From Mucilaginibacter gilvus (lineage in GTDB: Bacteria > Bacteroidota > Bacteroidia > Sphingobacteriales > Sphingobacteriaceae): a DNA stretch of 64,000 nt. Of the stretch, positions 36,601 to 45,301 are shown piece after piece; position 1 is the stretch's first letter; every line of letters starts with the position of its first letter. The DNA lies in the NCBI RefSeq assembly GCF_004054195.1, contig NZ_SBIW01000004.1, forward strand, positions 1-64,000, read 5' to 3'. The notes below the pieces were generated by a model that saw nothing but the letters and a program-made list of their open reading frames with translations, ran no database searches and was not told the DNA's origin. Both the position numbers and the translations under genes were made by a program.

Positions 36601-37008
36601 GTAACCAGTATAGCCGAACGCTATAACCTATATACAGAACTCTCCAAGCTGGAGAATGAAACCGAACTTGAAGCCTTTAAACAACAACTGCACGACAGGT
36701 TTGGGCCGATACCATTACAGGTGAACGACCTGCTGAATTCGATGCGCCTGCAATGGTTGGGCAAAACCATCGGCTTTGAGAAGGTTTCCCTCAAAAACAA
36801 CGTGCTGCGCGGCTACTTCATCACCAACCAGCAGTCCGCCTACTTCGAAAGCGATGCCTTCCGCGAAGTGCTCAATTTTGTACAGCGCAACCCACGCCGA
36901 ACCAATCTTAAAGAAGTAAAAAACACGCTAAGGTTGAGCGTGGATAGAGTTGGCAATATCAATGAAGCGTTGGAGGTTTTGGAAGAGTTAATGGTGGTTG
37001 GGGTATAA
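33658..37008 (+). CDS. mfd: Transcription-repair coupling factor Mfd
   Basis: Frees stalled RNA polymerase from DNA lesions and recruits UvrA. The 1116-residue protein has UvrB-like N-terminal domains with TYPEAIAEKVI, the RNA-polymerase interacting domain near GDFITHIDHGIGKYAGLEK, Walker A CGDVGFGKTE near residue 590 and DEEQKFG near 688 in the RecG-like translocase, then the C-terminal D7 region. The start is TTG at 33658: the sequence NIRDILDRYKADERIK from that codon fits the family N-terminus, and the next ATG would remove conserved residues. Confidence 0.95.
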   Translation: MNIRDILDRYKADERIKALAQALNAGKNPRVQLRGLVGSGDAAMAAALYFLQHKHMIFVLPEREEASYFQADLENLTGKEALLFPSSYRKPFEFTQPDSSNVLARAEVLNELNHSTEYGQLIVTYPEAIAEKVIDRASLEKNTLEIAVNNKLSIDFIAEFLVEYDFDRVDFVYEPGQFSVRGGIVDIFSFSHDLPYRVEFFGDFIESIRTFEIESQLSAEKVKNITIVPNVQSKFLTENNISLLEYVDAGTQVWIKDVQFTLDIIQTGHKKATALWKALSAEEKNQNPDWIDPKFSFTDEKLIADQLHDFPLVEFGKQFFYHDAAQISFDMRPQPSFNKDFSLLIHNFKNNEAEKIENYILTDSSRQVERLYAILDDLDKTVKFTPLSVSIREGFIDKEQKLACYTDHQIFDRYYKYKLKKGYQRSQAITLKELRELKPGDFITHIDHGIGKYAGLEKVEVNGKVQEMIRLVYADNDLLYVNINSLNRISKYSGKEGTQPRMNKLGTDTWERLKKTTKKKVKDIARDLIKLYALRKAQDGNAFSPDSYLQTELEASFLYEDTPDQEKATTDFKKDMESPHPMDRLICGDVGFGKTEIAVRAAFKAVADSKQVAILVPTTILAAQHYKTFSDRLKGFPANIDYINRFKTSKQIKDTLAKLKEGKVDIIIGTHRLVSKDVKFKDLGLMIIDEEQKFGVTVKEKLKQMRANVDTLTLTATPIPRTLHFSLMGARDLSIISTPPPNRQPVVTELHVFNDKLIKEAVEHEIERDGQVFFIHNRVADLPQLGGMIHKLVPKARIGIAHGQLEGDALEDVMLKFVNHEYDVLVATTIIEAGLDIPNANTIIINYAHMFGLSDLHQMRGRVGRSNKKAYCYLLSPPLSTLTNEARKRLSAIEEFSDLGSGFNVAMRDLDIRGSGNLLGAEQSGFIAEIGFEMYHKILDEAIQELKEDEFKGVFPDEKPKPFITFTQIDTDQEILIPDEYVTSIAERYNLYTELSKLENETELEAFKQQLHDRFGPIPLQVNDLLNSMRLQWLGKTIGFEKVSLKNNVLRGYFITNQQSAYFESDAFREVLNFVQRNPRRTNLKEVKNTLRLSVDRVGNINEALEVLEELMVVGV

Positions 37009-37027
37009 TGCTCAAATCTCCATAAAC

Positions 37028-37123
37028 CGTCCTGCCGAACTCGTTTCGGCACCCCACGCGGCAAGTGGACTATGCAAAATCGCTACTTTTCATGTGGGAT
37101 GCTGAAATAAATTCAGCAGGACG
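37028..37123. repeat. Dispersed inverted repeat with 24-bp arms
   Basis: The left arm 37028-37051 (CGTCCTGCCGAACTCG...) and right arm 37100-37123 (...ATTCAGCAGGACG) are reverse complements except for transitions, with inner CCCAC/GTGGG pairing. It lies between the convergent mfd and slipin genes and may terminate both. The GTCCTGC-GAAC-TTTC-GCA pattern is familiar as a Bacteroidota intergenic repeat. Confidence 0.65.
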
Positions 37124-37138
37124 TTGGATTATACCATT

Positions 37139-37903
37139 CTACCCTTCCTTAGTCTTCGCCACCATTTCCGTAAAACTCCTTGCCGCATTGGTAAAGTCCG
37201 ACGGTACCAGTACAATGGTGGTGGTATTGTTATCGATACCAATTTCGGAGAGCATCTGCATGCGGCGCAGTTCCAGGGCTATCGGGCTGGCTTCCATTTG
37301 CTTGGCGCCCTGGGTGAGTTTGATGGATGCTTCCAGTTCCGCCTCCGCCTTAATGATCCGGGCGCGTTTCTCGCGGATAGCCTCTGCCTCGCGGGCCATG
37401 GCACGCTGCATCGATTCGGGGATCTCTACATCTTTCATCTCTACCATTACAATTTTTATCCCCCATGGCTCGGTAGCGGCATCCACTATCTTTTGCATGG
37501 TGGAGTTGATCTGCTCACGTTCGCGCAGCACTTCATCTAAATGGTGCTGGCCAATAATGTTACGCAAAGCCGTAACCGCAAACTGGTAAACAGCCATGTT
37601 GTAGTTTGCTACCTTAATAATGGAATCCTCGGGGTTGATCACCTTGAACCAAAGCACGGCATTAACCTTAATGGTTACGCTATCCTTAGTGATAGTTTCC
37701 TGCTGTTCCAGATCAACTGTGCGGGTACGGATATCCACAGTTATCTGCCTGTCTACAAAGGGGATAATAAAGTAAAGTCCCGGGCCGGCGGTGCGGCTGT
37801 AGCGGCCCAAACGAAAAACAATGGCGCGCTGATACTCTTGCGCAATGTGAGCGCTGATCACTATCAGCACAATGGCGACAGCTAATGCAATAAGTAAATA
37901 CAT
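37139..37903 (-). CDS. Slipin-type SPFH (stomatin) membrane protein
   Basis: A 254-residue protein with one N-terminal membrane helix (residues 2-20), then the stomatin/prohibitin (SPFH) domain: YQRAIVFRLGRYSRTAGPGLYFIIPFVD, DVRTRTVDLEQQETITKDSVTIKVNAVLWF, and the C-terminal coiled coil AMAREAEAIREKRARIIKAEAE. Slipins assemble as membrane scaffolds. A NfeD partner, often adjacent, is not seen. It converges on mfd. Confidence 0.92.
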   Translation of the reverse strand: MYLLIALAVAIVLIVISAHIAQEYQRAIVFRLGRYSRTAGPGLYFIIPFVDRQITVDIRTRTVDLEQQETITKDSVTIKVNAVLWFKVINPEDSIIKVANYNMAVYQFAVTALRNIIGQHHLDEVLREREQINSTMQKIVDAATEPWGIKIVMVEMKDVEIPESMQRAMAREAEAIREKRARIIKAEAELEASIKLTQGAKQMEASPIALELRRMQMLSEIGIDNNTTTIVLVPSDFTNAARSFTEMVAKTKEG

Positions 37904-38103
37904 GATGTTTTATTTGTTTAATGAACGCATCGCCTGCCTGTAGGTTCCGGGAGGATTTTGGACGTCGGGGAAGGGTTCACCGGTACGCGATTACGCGGTA
38001 AATGTAGCGTACATTTTGATATTTGCAAAAAATATTTTGCGGGCGAAAAACAACGATAGAAATCTGATAATCAGGCACAATAAGGAGTATCAGGAAATTA
38101 CAG

Positions 38104-38643
38104 TTACCCTATCTTCCTATATATCCCCTTCAAATTTCGGCCCAGTTCGCGGTAGTCTAAGCCGTAGCCTACTACAAAATCATTCGGCACCTGGAACGCC
38201 ACGTATTTTAGCTCTTCAATGCTGTACACAACCGCATCAGGTTTAAACAGGAGCGATACTACGGTGATAGACGCCGGTTCGCGCACCATTAATTTTTGGA
38301 TAAGGTAGCGGATGGTGTTTCCCGAGTCGATAATGTCTTCCACCAAAATAATATCACGGCCCTTAATATCCCCGGTAAGGTCAAAATCATCGCGGATGGT
38401 TTGTGTGCTGGATACCCCGCCGAAGTACGATGCCAGCTTGGTAAACGTTACCTGGCAGGGCAATACTATCTCTTTCACCAAGTCGCCGATGAACATAAAG
38501 CTACCGTTCAATATCCCTACAAATATGGGTTCCTTGCCTTCAAAATCTTCGTTTATCTGCTGCGCCATTTCCCTAACGCGTTCTTGTATCTGCTCGTATG
38601 ATATCAGTGGCTCAAACTCCAGGTCGGCTATTTGTAGTTTCAT
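38104..38643 (-). CDS. hpt: Hypoxanthine phosphoribosyltransferase
   Basis: Purine salvage enzyme making IMP and GMP from hypoxanthine or guanine plus PRPP. The 179-residue protein has the PRPP loop VEDIIDSGNTI at residues 101-111, GILNGSFMF (the flexible-loop/PPi area) and the C-terminal FVVGYGLDYRELGRNL that contacts the base. Length is normal. It stands alone on the minus strand, divergent from the M16 peptidase gene. Confidence 0.94.
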   Translation of the reverse strand: MKLQIADLEFEPLISYEQIQERVREMAQQINEDFEGKEPIFVGILNGSFMFIGDLVKEIVLPCQVTFTKLASYFGGVSSTQTIRDDFDLTGDIKGRDIILVEDIIDSGNTIRYLIQKLMVREPASITVVSLLFKPDAVVYSIEELKYVAFQVPNDFVVGYGLDYRELGRNLKGIYRKIG

Positions 38644-38761
38644 CTTACTAAAATAAAAGAAATATGTATACCAAGGTATAAAATTATCGCGGCTGCCAAA
38701 AATTATAACAATTGAACTGCTTGCCTAAATAAGTGGTGCCCGCACAGGTTAATATAAACAC

Positions 38762-38769
38762 TATCTTTG
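38762..38769 (+). promoter_or_regulatory. Promoter -7 box of the M16 peptidase gene
   Basis: TATCTTTG matches TAnnTTTG and ends 7 nt before the ATG at 38777, implying a leader of only a few bases or none. Confidence 0.55.
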
Positions 38770-38776
38770 CGCCTTA

Positions 38777-40009
38777 ATGACAGACCACCAGATACATACC
38801 CTGCCCAACGGCATCCGCATATTATTTAAACATTCGCCATCACCCATTACGCATTGCTGCTTTGTACTCAATGCAGGCTCGCGCGATGAAACGCCAAACA
38901 AAGAAGGCCTGGCGCACTTTATAGAGCACCTGCTATTTAAAGAAACCGAACGCCGCAGCACTAACCAGATCCTTAACCGGCTGGAACTGGTAGGTGCCGA
39001 CTTGAACGCCTACACCACCAAAGAGTACACCTGCATCCACGCGTCGTTACTAAGACAGCATTTGGAGCGCGCGGTAGACCTGTTTGAGGACATCCTGTTC
39101 CACTCTACCTTTCCTGAAGAAGAAATGGAGAAAGAACGCGGTGTGATCCTTGACGAGATCTCCAGCTACCTTGACCAGCCCGAAGAAGCCATTCAGGATG
39201 ATTTTGAGGCTTTATTGTTTAAAGGGCACACCATAGGCAACAACATATTAGGCACGCCCGAAAGCGTTGCTGCTATAAACGGGCAGGATATAAAGCAATT
39301 TATGCTGGCCAACAACAACACGCACCAGATGGTATTTGCCGTATACGGCGATTACGATTTTAAAAAACTGGTGACGCTCTGCGAAAAGTACTTCGGTGGG
39401 GTGCCCGAAAATACAAGCCAAAAACAGCGCATAGCGCCTTCGCCAATAACGGGCGGGCAATACGTTATTCAAAAGCCAATCTCGCAAACGCATTGCGTAC
39501 TGGGCAGCCGGGCTTACCCATCGGCACACCCCAATAAATATGGGCTGTTGTTATTGAACAACCTGCTGGGTGGCATGGGCATGAGCAACCGCCTCAACCT
39601 GGAAATCCGCGAGAAGTATGGCATCGCTTACACCATCGAGAGCAATTACACCTCGCTTACCGATACCGGCATCTTCTCTATTTACTTTGGTACAGATGCC
39701 GAAAAGGCGGAGAAAGCGCTTAAACTGGTACATAAGGAATTAAAAAAGCTGCGCGATAATACCATTGGCACCATCCAGCTAAAACAGGCCAAAGAAAAAT
39801 TTATAGGGCAGATAGCCCTGGCCGAAGAAAGCCGTATGAGCCTCATCATCAGCATGGCCAAAAGCCTGTTGGATTTTAACCATATCGATTCGCTGGAAGA
39901 CATCTTCGCTAAAATAAATGCCGTTACTGCCCAACAATTATTAGAAATAAGCAACGAAATTTTTGATAATGACGGTATGATAACCTTATTATTTGAGCCT
40001 AAACAGTAA
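38777..40009 (+). CDS. M16-family (pitrilysin-like) zinc peptidase
   Basis: A 410-residue zinc protease with the inverted motif HFIEH (H47, E50, H51) and, about 75 residues on, EKERGVILDEISSY carrying the third ligand Glu. The C-terminal half contains SRAYPSAHPNKYGLLLLNNLLGGMGMSNRLNLEIREKYGIAYTIESNY, the second, inactive M16 domain. This single-chain size matches bacterial processing-peptidase-like members. It is followed 18 nt later by def, which has its own promoter. Confidence 0.94.
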   Translation: MTDHQIHTLPNGIRILFKHSPSPITHCCFVLNAGSRDETPNKEGLAHFIEHLLFKETERRSTNQILNRLELVGADLNAYTTKEYTCIHASLLRQHLERAVDLFEDILFHSTFPEEEMEKERGVILDEISSYLDQPEEAIQDDFEALLFKGHTIGNNILGTPESVAAINGQDIKQFMLANNNTHQMVFAVYGDYDFKKLVTLCEKYFGGVPENTSQKQRIAPSPITGGQYVIQKPISQTHCVLGSRAYPSAHPNKYGLLLLNNLLGGMGMSNRLNLEIREKYGIAYTIESNYTSLTDTGIFSIYFGTDAEKAEKALKLVHKELKKLRDNTIGTIQLKQAKEKFIGQIALAEESRMSLIISMAKSLLDFNHIDSLEDIFAKINAVTAQQLLEISNEIFDNDGMITLLFEPKQ

Positions 40010-40015
40010 ATCCCT

Positions 40016-40023
40016 TATTTTTG
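40016..40023 (+). promoter_or_regulatory. Promoter of def (-7 box with -33 TTTG)
   Basis: TATTTTTG (40016-40023) fits TAnnTTTG. A TTTG at 39992-39995 lies 20 nt before it, the expected -33 to -7 spacing. The ATG of def starts 4 nt after the box, so the message is probably leaderless. Confidence 0.6.
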
Positions 40024-40027
40024 CATA

Positions 40028-40600
40028 ATGAAATACCCTATTGTAGCATACGGCGACCCTGTTTTGAGGCGTAAGGCCCCTTCTATTGAGCCGGATGAGT
40101 ACCCTCATATAAAAGAACTGGTTACCAACATGTACGAAACCATGTACGGTGCGCGTGGCGTTGGGCTGGCCGCCCCGCAGATAGGCATGAGCGCGCGTTT
40201 GTTTGTGGTTGATCTGTCGCCGTTTGATGATGAAGAGCCGGAATTGGCCGGTTTTAAAAAAGCGTTCATCAATGCTGACATATTAGAAGAGAGCGGTTCC
40301 GAATGGTCTTTTAACGAGGGTTGTTTAAGCATCCCCGATATCCGTGAGGATGTATCGCGCAAGCCGGTTATCCGCATGTCATATTACGACCAGAACTGGA
40401 AACATCACGAAGAAACTTTTAAAGGCATGGCCGCCCGCGTAATACAGCACGAGTACGACCATATAGAGGGCAAGTTGTTTACTGATAAGCTGAGCCCACT
40501 GCGCAAACGCCTGATAGAGAAAAAACTGAACGATATATCTAAAGGTGCCGTTGACGTAGATTACAGAATGAAATTCCCCGATGCTAAGAAGGGGAGATAG
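40028..40600 (+). CDS. def: Peptide deformylase
   Basis: Removes the formyl group from N-terminal methionine of new proteins. The 190-residue protein contains the three motifs GVGLAAPQIG (44-53), EGCLS (C99 as metal ligand) and QHEYDH (H141, E142, H145). The C-terminal tail is lysine-rich. It lies in a downstream position after the M16 peptidase but has its own promoter overlapping that gene's 3' end. Confidence 0.97.
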   Translation: MKYPIVAYGDPVLRRKAPSIEPDEYPHIKELVTNMYETMYGARGVGLAAPQIGMSARLFVVDLSPFDDEEPELAGFKKAFINADILEESGSEWSFNEGCLSIPDIREDVSRKPVIRMSYYDQNWKHHEETFKGMAARVIQHEYDHIEGKLFTDKLSPLRKRLIEKKLNDISKGAVDVDYRMKFPDAKKGR

Positions 40601-40654
40601 GGTCAAGAAATAAGAGACAAGACAGGAATTATTGAACTGTATGTTGCTAAAAGA

Positions 40655-40688
40655 AAGGGCCGCGATGATCATCACGGCCCTTTTTTTA
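40655..40688. terminator. Terminator after def
   Basis: GGGCCGCGATG and CATCACGGCCC form a near-palindromic stem (one mismatch), with AAAG before and TTTTTTT after. It terminates def on the plus strand and, being symmetric, may act on the convergent gene too. Confidence 0.85.
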
Positions 40689-40725
40689 TTTTTTTATCTT
40701 GATCCTTATCTCTTGATTCTCAAAA

Positions 40726-41349
40726 CTAATTCCCCTTCTTATCCCCATCCGTAATGGACTTGATCAGGCTTCCCCAGGCAAGTGGGTTCAGCAGCGGGTT
40801 GGTAATGGAGTGGGAGTTTGCCAGGTTGGTATGCATTTGCGATGCATTTGCCGACTGAATCTCCTGCCCATCGCGCGGGAGTGAAGTGGTTAGCGCTGCA
40901 AGTGATGCACGGCTAATGTTCTTCCGGGCTATCTCCAAGTCATCGTCAGCCAGTTTTGCCGTTATGAAATCGCGTCTGAACTCATCCGTAGTGGCCCATG
41001 GGAACACCCGGAACACCGGCAGGTTAATGATCTGCGGCTTTATTTTTATTTGGGTGGTGTAGCTTTTGTTGGCCAGATTTGCGGGTATAACAACCGTAAG
41101 GGGCGCGTAACCCACCGCGGTAAAACTAATGGTATCCTGCTCATGCACCACAAAAGAAAAGTAGCCATTGTAGCTGGCTATAACTGTTGCGTTGTGGTAG
41201 CTTTTATTGCTGATGCTTACATAAGGCACCACCACATTGGCACTATCGCCATTGTAAATAACGCCGGTAAATTGCACCAAAGGTTTTTCCTTTTGGGCGA
41301 ATGCCGAAAGCGATACCAACAAAAACAATATGCCAATTAACTTCTTCAT
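40726..41349 (-). CDS. Secreted protein with carboxypeptidase-regulatory-like domain
   Basis: A 207-residue exported protein with signal peptide MKKLIGILFLLVSLSAFAQ. Residues about 25-110 have the beta-sandwich pattern of CarboxypepD_reg-like modules: FTGVIYNGDSANVVVPYVSISN, then GYFSFVVHEQDTISFTAVGYAP. The rest, with RRDFITAKLADDDLEIARKN, is helical and unassigned. Such proteins are common outer-envelope parts in Bacteroidota. It converges on def. Confidence 0.82.
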   Translation of the reverse strand: MKKLIGILFLLVSLSAFAQKEKPLVQFTGVIYNGDSANVVVPYVSISNKSYHNATVIASYNGYFSFVVHEQDTISFTAVGYAPLTVVIPANLANKSYTTQIKIKPQIINLPVFRVFPWATTDEFRRDFITAKLADDDLEIARKNISRASLAALTTSLPRDGQEIQSANASQMHTNLANSHSITNPLLNPLAWGSLIKSITDGDKKGN

Positions 41350-41459
41350 TTATCTTTTGCGTATTTATACTATCAGGCCTGTTTTATATTGTTTTAGAAA
41401 CGGGCATGTAAAAATACATTATTCATTTAAAGCAAATTGCTATTTAACAATTCTTAACA

Positions 41460-41738
41460 CTACCGTAAATTCTCTGGGAGCACAGCATATGGGTCGTCAA
41501 TGTCTGTTAGGTTAATGGCTTCAACACCGGTAATTTCGGGCACGGCTTTTTTAATGGCCTGTTCAATTCCCGCTTTCAGCGTCATGATGCTCATGGGGCA
41601 AGAACCGCAAGAACCAAGCAGCTTTAACTTCACAATACCTTCAGGCGTTATTTCTTCCACAGAAACGTTACCGCCATCTGCCTCCAAATACGGGCGAATG
41701 GAATCTAACGCTGCTTCAACCTGATCAATTAAACTCAT
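41460..41738 (-). CDS. NifU-like Fe-S scaffold protein (Nfu)
   Basis: A 92-residue NifU C-terminal-domain protein with the cluster-binding CGSCPMS (C44 and C47) and the family stretch VEAALDSIRPYLEADGGNVSVEEI. It carries or delivers Fe-S clusters. It starts 27 nt after the stop of the Mrp ATPase gene, another Fe-S carrier, which makes a two-gene Fe-S operon. Confidence 0.94.
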   Translation of the reverse strand: MSLIDQVEAALDSIRPYLEADGGNVSVEEITPEGIVKLKLLGSCGSCPMSIMTLKAGIEQAIKKAVPEITGVEAINLTDIDDPYAVLPENLR

Positions 41739-41765
41739 TTTTACTAATTTATATACGTAAAGTTA

Positions 41766-42854
41766 TTAATTATTTGCAACATTCATAACATTTGCTTTTT
41801 CGGCATTTGCTATAGATACCTGCTGCGCCACCCTGCGGGCCATCTCCATAAAGGCAATGCTCATGCCGCCTTCTTCTTCCAACACTATAGGTTTACCAGC
41901 ATCGCCGCTGTCACTTATCCCCTTTATCAACGGAATTTCGCCCAAAAATGGTACATCAAGCGTTTGCGCCAGCTTTTGCCCGCCACCTTGGCCAAAAATA
42001 TAGTATTTGTTATCGGGCAGTTCGGCCGGGGTAAAATAGCTCATGTTCTCCACAATGCCCAGTATCGGAACGTTAATGGCATTCATCATAAACATGCCTA
42101 TCCCCTTTTTGGCATCGGCCAGGGCCACATTTTGCGGCGTGGTTACAATAACCGCCCCCGTAACCGGGAAGCTTTGCGTAACCGTGATGTGGATATCACC
42201 GGTGCCCGGTGGCAGATCTATCACCAAATAATCCAGCTCGCCCCAGTCGGCATCATTAAATAGCTGCTTTACCGCTGTGGACACCATTGGCCCGCGCCAG
42301 GGCACGGGTTGGTTAGGGTCTGTAAAGAAACCTATGGATAAAAGTTTGATACCATATTTTTCTATCGGTTCTATGCGTGTTTTACCGTTTACGTTGCTGG
42401 CCAACGGTCTTGCGCCTTCCAGCCCGAACATGATGGGGATGGATGGGCCGTAAATATCGGCATCTATTAACCCAACCTTAGCACCGGTTTTTGCCAAAGC
42501 TAGCGCCAGGTTTACCGATACGGTAGATTTACCCACGCCGCCTTTGCCGGATGCTACCGCGATGATGTTCTTCACCCCAGGTACGCTAGTGTTCTTTTGC
42601 GAAGTAACCCGCGACGTCATGTTGATGCTTACCTCAATCTCTTTACTGATGAAATGCTTTATAGCATTGCGGCAAGCGTTCTCTATGAGAGCCTTTAAGG
42701 GGCAGGCGGGCGTGGTTAATATTACCGAAAAGCTTAATTTTTGGCCATCGATAACAATATCCTGTATCATATTTAATGTAACCAGGTCTTTTTTCAGATC
42801 GGGTTCCTCTACGTTGCTCAGGGCTTGTAATACTTGTTGCTGGGTAATTTCCAT
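41766..42854 (-). CDS. mrp: Mrp/ApbC-type Fe-S cluster carrier ATPase
   Basis: A 362-residue P-loop ATPase of the Mrp/NBP35 family. An N-terminal MIP18 (DUF59) domain covers about residues 1-80, then the deviant Walker A GKGGVGKST at 103-111, DADIYGPSIP and the PPGTGD switch. The CxxC cluster motif of many family members is not obvious here. It probably transfers Fe-S clusters to target proteins with the Nfu protein downstream. Confidence 0.93.
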   Translation of the reverse strand: MEITQQQVLQALSNVEEPDLKKDLVTLNMIQDIVIDGQKLSFSVILTTPACPLKALIENACRNAIKHFISKEIEVSINMTSRVTSQKNTSVPGVKNIIAVASGKGGVGKSTVSVNLALALAKTGAKVGLIDADIYGPSIPIMFGLEGARPLASNVNGKTRIEPIEKYGIKLLSIGFFTDPNQPVPWRGPMVSTAVKQLFNDADWGELDYLVIDLPPGTGDIHITVTQSFPVTGAVIVTTPQNVALADAKKGIGMFMMNAINVPILGIVENMSYFTPAELPDNKYYIFGQGGGQKLAQTLDVPFLGEIPLIKGISDSGDAGKPIVLEEEGGMSIAFMEMARRVAQQVSIANAEKANVMNVANN

Positions 42855-42975
42855 ATTTATCTGGTTACAAAAATACGAAAACAGGGGGCGTGTAGCGTTT
42901 GTTAAAAAAACAATTTGCTGTAACTAAGCGTTGCAGCGCATTATATTTAGTTTAGTTTTGAAATAAATTTCTCAA

Positions 42976-45237
42976 ATGCGCCGTATCCACCCTAAATATA
43001 TTCGTATTGCAGGTATCGTAGTTGCTGTTTTAGTAGTTCTGTTGGTTATAGGCGGTTTTGTTGCCTATTCCAAGCGCGAAGCTATCCTGCAATCTGCTAT
43101 CAGCAAAGCTAAAGCAAAAGCAAAAAGGGATTATAATTTGGATGTAAAAATAGGTTCAGCACGTTTTACAGGGCTGGCAACCGTAGCTTTTACCGATATT
43201 TCTGTAGTGCCATACCAGCGCGATAGCCTGCTGTCTGTCAAAACCTTTAGTGTAAGCGTTAAGATCCTCCCCATCATTTTTGGTACCATTAAGCTGGGCG
43301 ATGTGGTACTGCAAAACGGGCACCTTAACCTTACCAGTAAAAAAGGCGTTAAAAATTTCGATTTCCTGTTTAAAAAGAAAAAGGACAGCACCCAAACCAG
43401 CCAAAAATTGAATTTGGCCGATCTGACGGATAACCTCATCAACGAGGTGCTTTATAAGATCCCGGATAACCTTTCGCTCAATAACTTCCTGGTATCCGGT
43501 GCCGACGATAGTACCCGCATTACCCTGCTGGCCAAATCGGCTATTATTAACGATGGCAAGCTTACCTCAACCATTTTAGTGAATGATGGCCTGGCTGCTT
43601 CTATCTGGCATTTTGATGGTAAAATGCATCCATCGGACAAGGATATCGATATCCGACTGTTTGCCGAGGGCAAAAAGGTAGAGTTGCCTATAATCGAGAA
43701 GAAGTTTAAGGTAAAACTGAATTTTGATACGCTGACAACCAAGCTTACCAAAGTAAAAAGCCGCGATGGCGAAACCCAGGTATTTACCTATTGCGCGGTA
43801 CGTAATTTATTGGTGAACCACGCAGGCCTTTCCACTAAAGATATTGTTGTACCAAACGGATCGATAGATGCCAATTTTTTTGTGGGATCTAACTACGTAT
43901 CGCTCGATAGTTCTTCGGTTATCCATTTAAAAAAGATCACCGCTAACCCGTTCCTCAAGTATACCCTCAACCCGTTTAAGATCTACGAGATGAAGATCCA
44001 CACCGGCTGGCTAAACGCGCAGGATGTTTTTGATTCGTTCCCTACCGGGATGTTCGAATCGCTGGAAGGGATGCAGGTTGCCGGGAAGCTGAATTACAAT
44101 CTCAACTTTTTTATGAACTCCGCCCATGTAGACGATCTGCGGTTTGATTCGCGGTTGGATAACCAGGGCTTCCGCATTGTTAAATTTGGTAAAACCGATT
44201 TCAACAAGCTGAACAAAACGTTTGTATATACGCCATACGAGAACGGCAAACCAATGTCGCCGCATACCATCGGCCCCGAAAACCCTAAGTTTACACGTCT
44301 CGAAGATATCTCGCCGGATCTGCGCAACGCGGTAATGACGGCCGAAGACCCATCCTTTTACCGCAACAAGGGTTTTGTGGATGAATCTATCCGTAAATCG
44401 TTGGCTACCGATTTTAAAACCAAAAAATTCACCCGCGGCGGCAGCACCATATCCATGCAACTGATCAAGAACGCTTTTTTGGTGCGCAGTAAAACATTGT
44501 CACGTAAAATTGAAGAGATACTGATCGTGTGGACCATTGAGAACACCCGCCTGATGAGTAAGAACCGTATGCTGGAGGTGTATTTTAACATTATAGAGTG
44601 GGGCCGTAATATTTACGGTATCGGCGAAGCCTCGCATTACTATTTTGGCAAATCGCCGTCAGAACTTACGCTTGGCGAAAGTATTTTCCTGGCCAGTATA
44701 GTGCCCCGCCCCAAAGCCGGCCTATACTCGTTCCAGCCCGACGGATCACTGCGCCCCGGGCTGCACGGCTACTTTAACCTTATTGGGCGGCTGATGGCAG
44801 GCAAGGGCCTTACACAACGGGATACCAACGCTTATGGTTTTTACAGTGTAAGACTGAGAGAAGGCCTGCGCAGCCAAATAGCACCGATAGACACTGCCGT
44901 TGTTGATAGCCTGATGAAGCAGGGAGGCGAAAATACCGGCGTAGGTGTGGAAGCCCCGGTATATGAAGAACCCAAGCGCCCAAACTTTTTCCAACGCCTT
45001 TTGGGTAAAAAAGATACCAGCCAGGCGGCAAAGTCAGAGGAGAAGATAAAAGAAACCAATGAGATGATTAAAGCCCGCATCAAACAAGAAATTGAAACGA
45101 TGAAAACGGATTATAAATCGAAAATGGACAATGTGGATACCGCCGGACGTACCAAAAAAGAGGTGAAGGAAGAAAAGAAGCGGTTGAAGCAGGAGATGAA
45201 GGATAAAGAAAAAGATATGAAAAGCAGGTTGCCGTAG
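42976..45237 (+). CDS. AsmA-like protein with GT51 peptidoglycan glycosyltransferase domain
   Basis: A 753-residue membrane-anchored protein (helix at residues 10-30). About residues 40-400 resemble AsmA/DUF748 proteins (ARFTGLATVAFTDISVVP, TIKLGDVVLQNGHLNL). From about 440 there is a GT51 glycosyltransferase domain: AVMTAEDPSFYRNKG (catalytic Glu near 455), GGSTISMQLIKN, KIEEILIVWTIEN, EVYFNIIEWGRNIYGI and FGKSPSELTLGESIFLA. No transpeptidase domain follows; the C-terminus is a charged coiled coil. It likely polymerises glycan strands. Confidence 0.88.
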   Translation: MRRIHPKYIRIAGIVVAVLVVLLVIGGFVAYSKREAILQSAISKAKAKAKRDYNLDVKIGSARFTGLATVAFTDISVVPYQRDSLLSVKTFSVSVKILPIIFGTIKLGDVVLQNGHLNLTSKKGVKNFDFLFKKKKDSTQTSQKLNLADLTDNLINEVLYKIPDNLSLNNFLVSGADDSTRITLLAKSAIINDGKLTSTILVNDGLAASIWHFDGKMHPSDKDIDIRLFAEGKKVELPIIEKKFKVKLNFDTLTTKLTKVKSRDGETQVFTYCAVRNLLVNHAGLSTKDIVVPNGSIDANFFVGSNYVSLDSSSVIHLKKITANPFLKYTLNPFKIYEMKIHTGWLNAQDVFDSFPTGMFESLEGMQVAGKLNYNLNFFMNSAHVDDLRFDSRLDNQGFRIVKFGKTDFNKLNKTFVYTPYENGKPMSPHTIGPENPKFTRLEDISPDLRNAVMTAEDPSFYRNKGFVDESIRKSLATDFKTKKFTRGGSTISMQLIKNAFLVRSKTLSRKIEEILIVWTIENTRLMSKNRMLEVYFNIIEWGRNIYGIGEASHYYFGKSPSELTLGESIFLASIVPRPKAGLYSFQPDGSLRPGLHGYFNLIGRLMAGKGLTQRDTNAYGFYSVRLREGLRSQIAPIDTAVVDSLMKQGGENTGVGVEAPVYEEPKRPNFFQRLLGKKDTSQAAKSEEKIKETNEMIKARIKQEIETMKTDYKSKMDNVDTAGRTKKEVKEEKKRLKQEMKDKEKDMKSRLP

Positions 45238-45301
45238 GATGCTATTTGTCACATAAAAATACAATTATCTACTGCTTTGGTAGCCTTTACGAAAGCATGA
45301 C

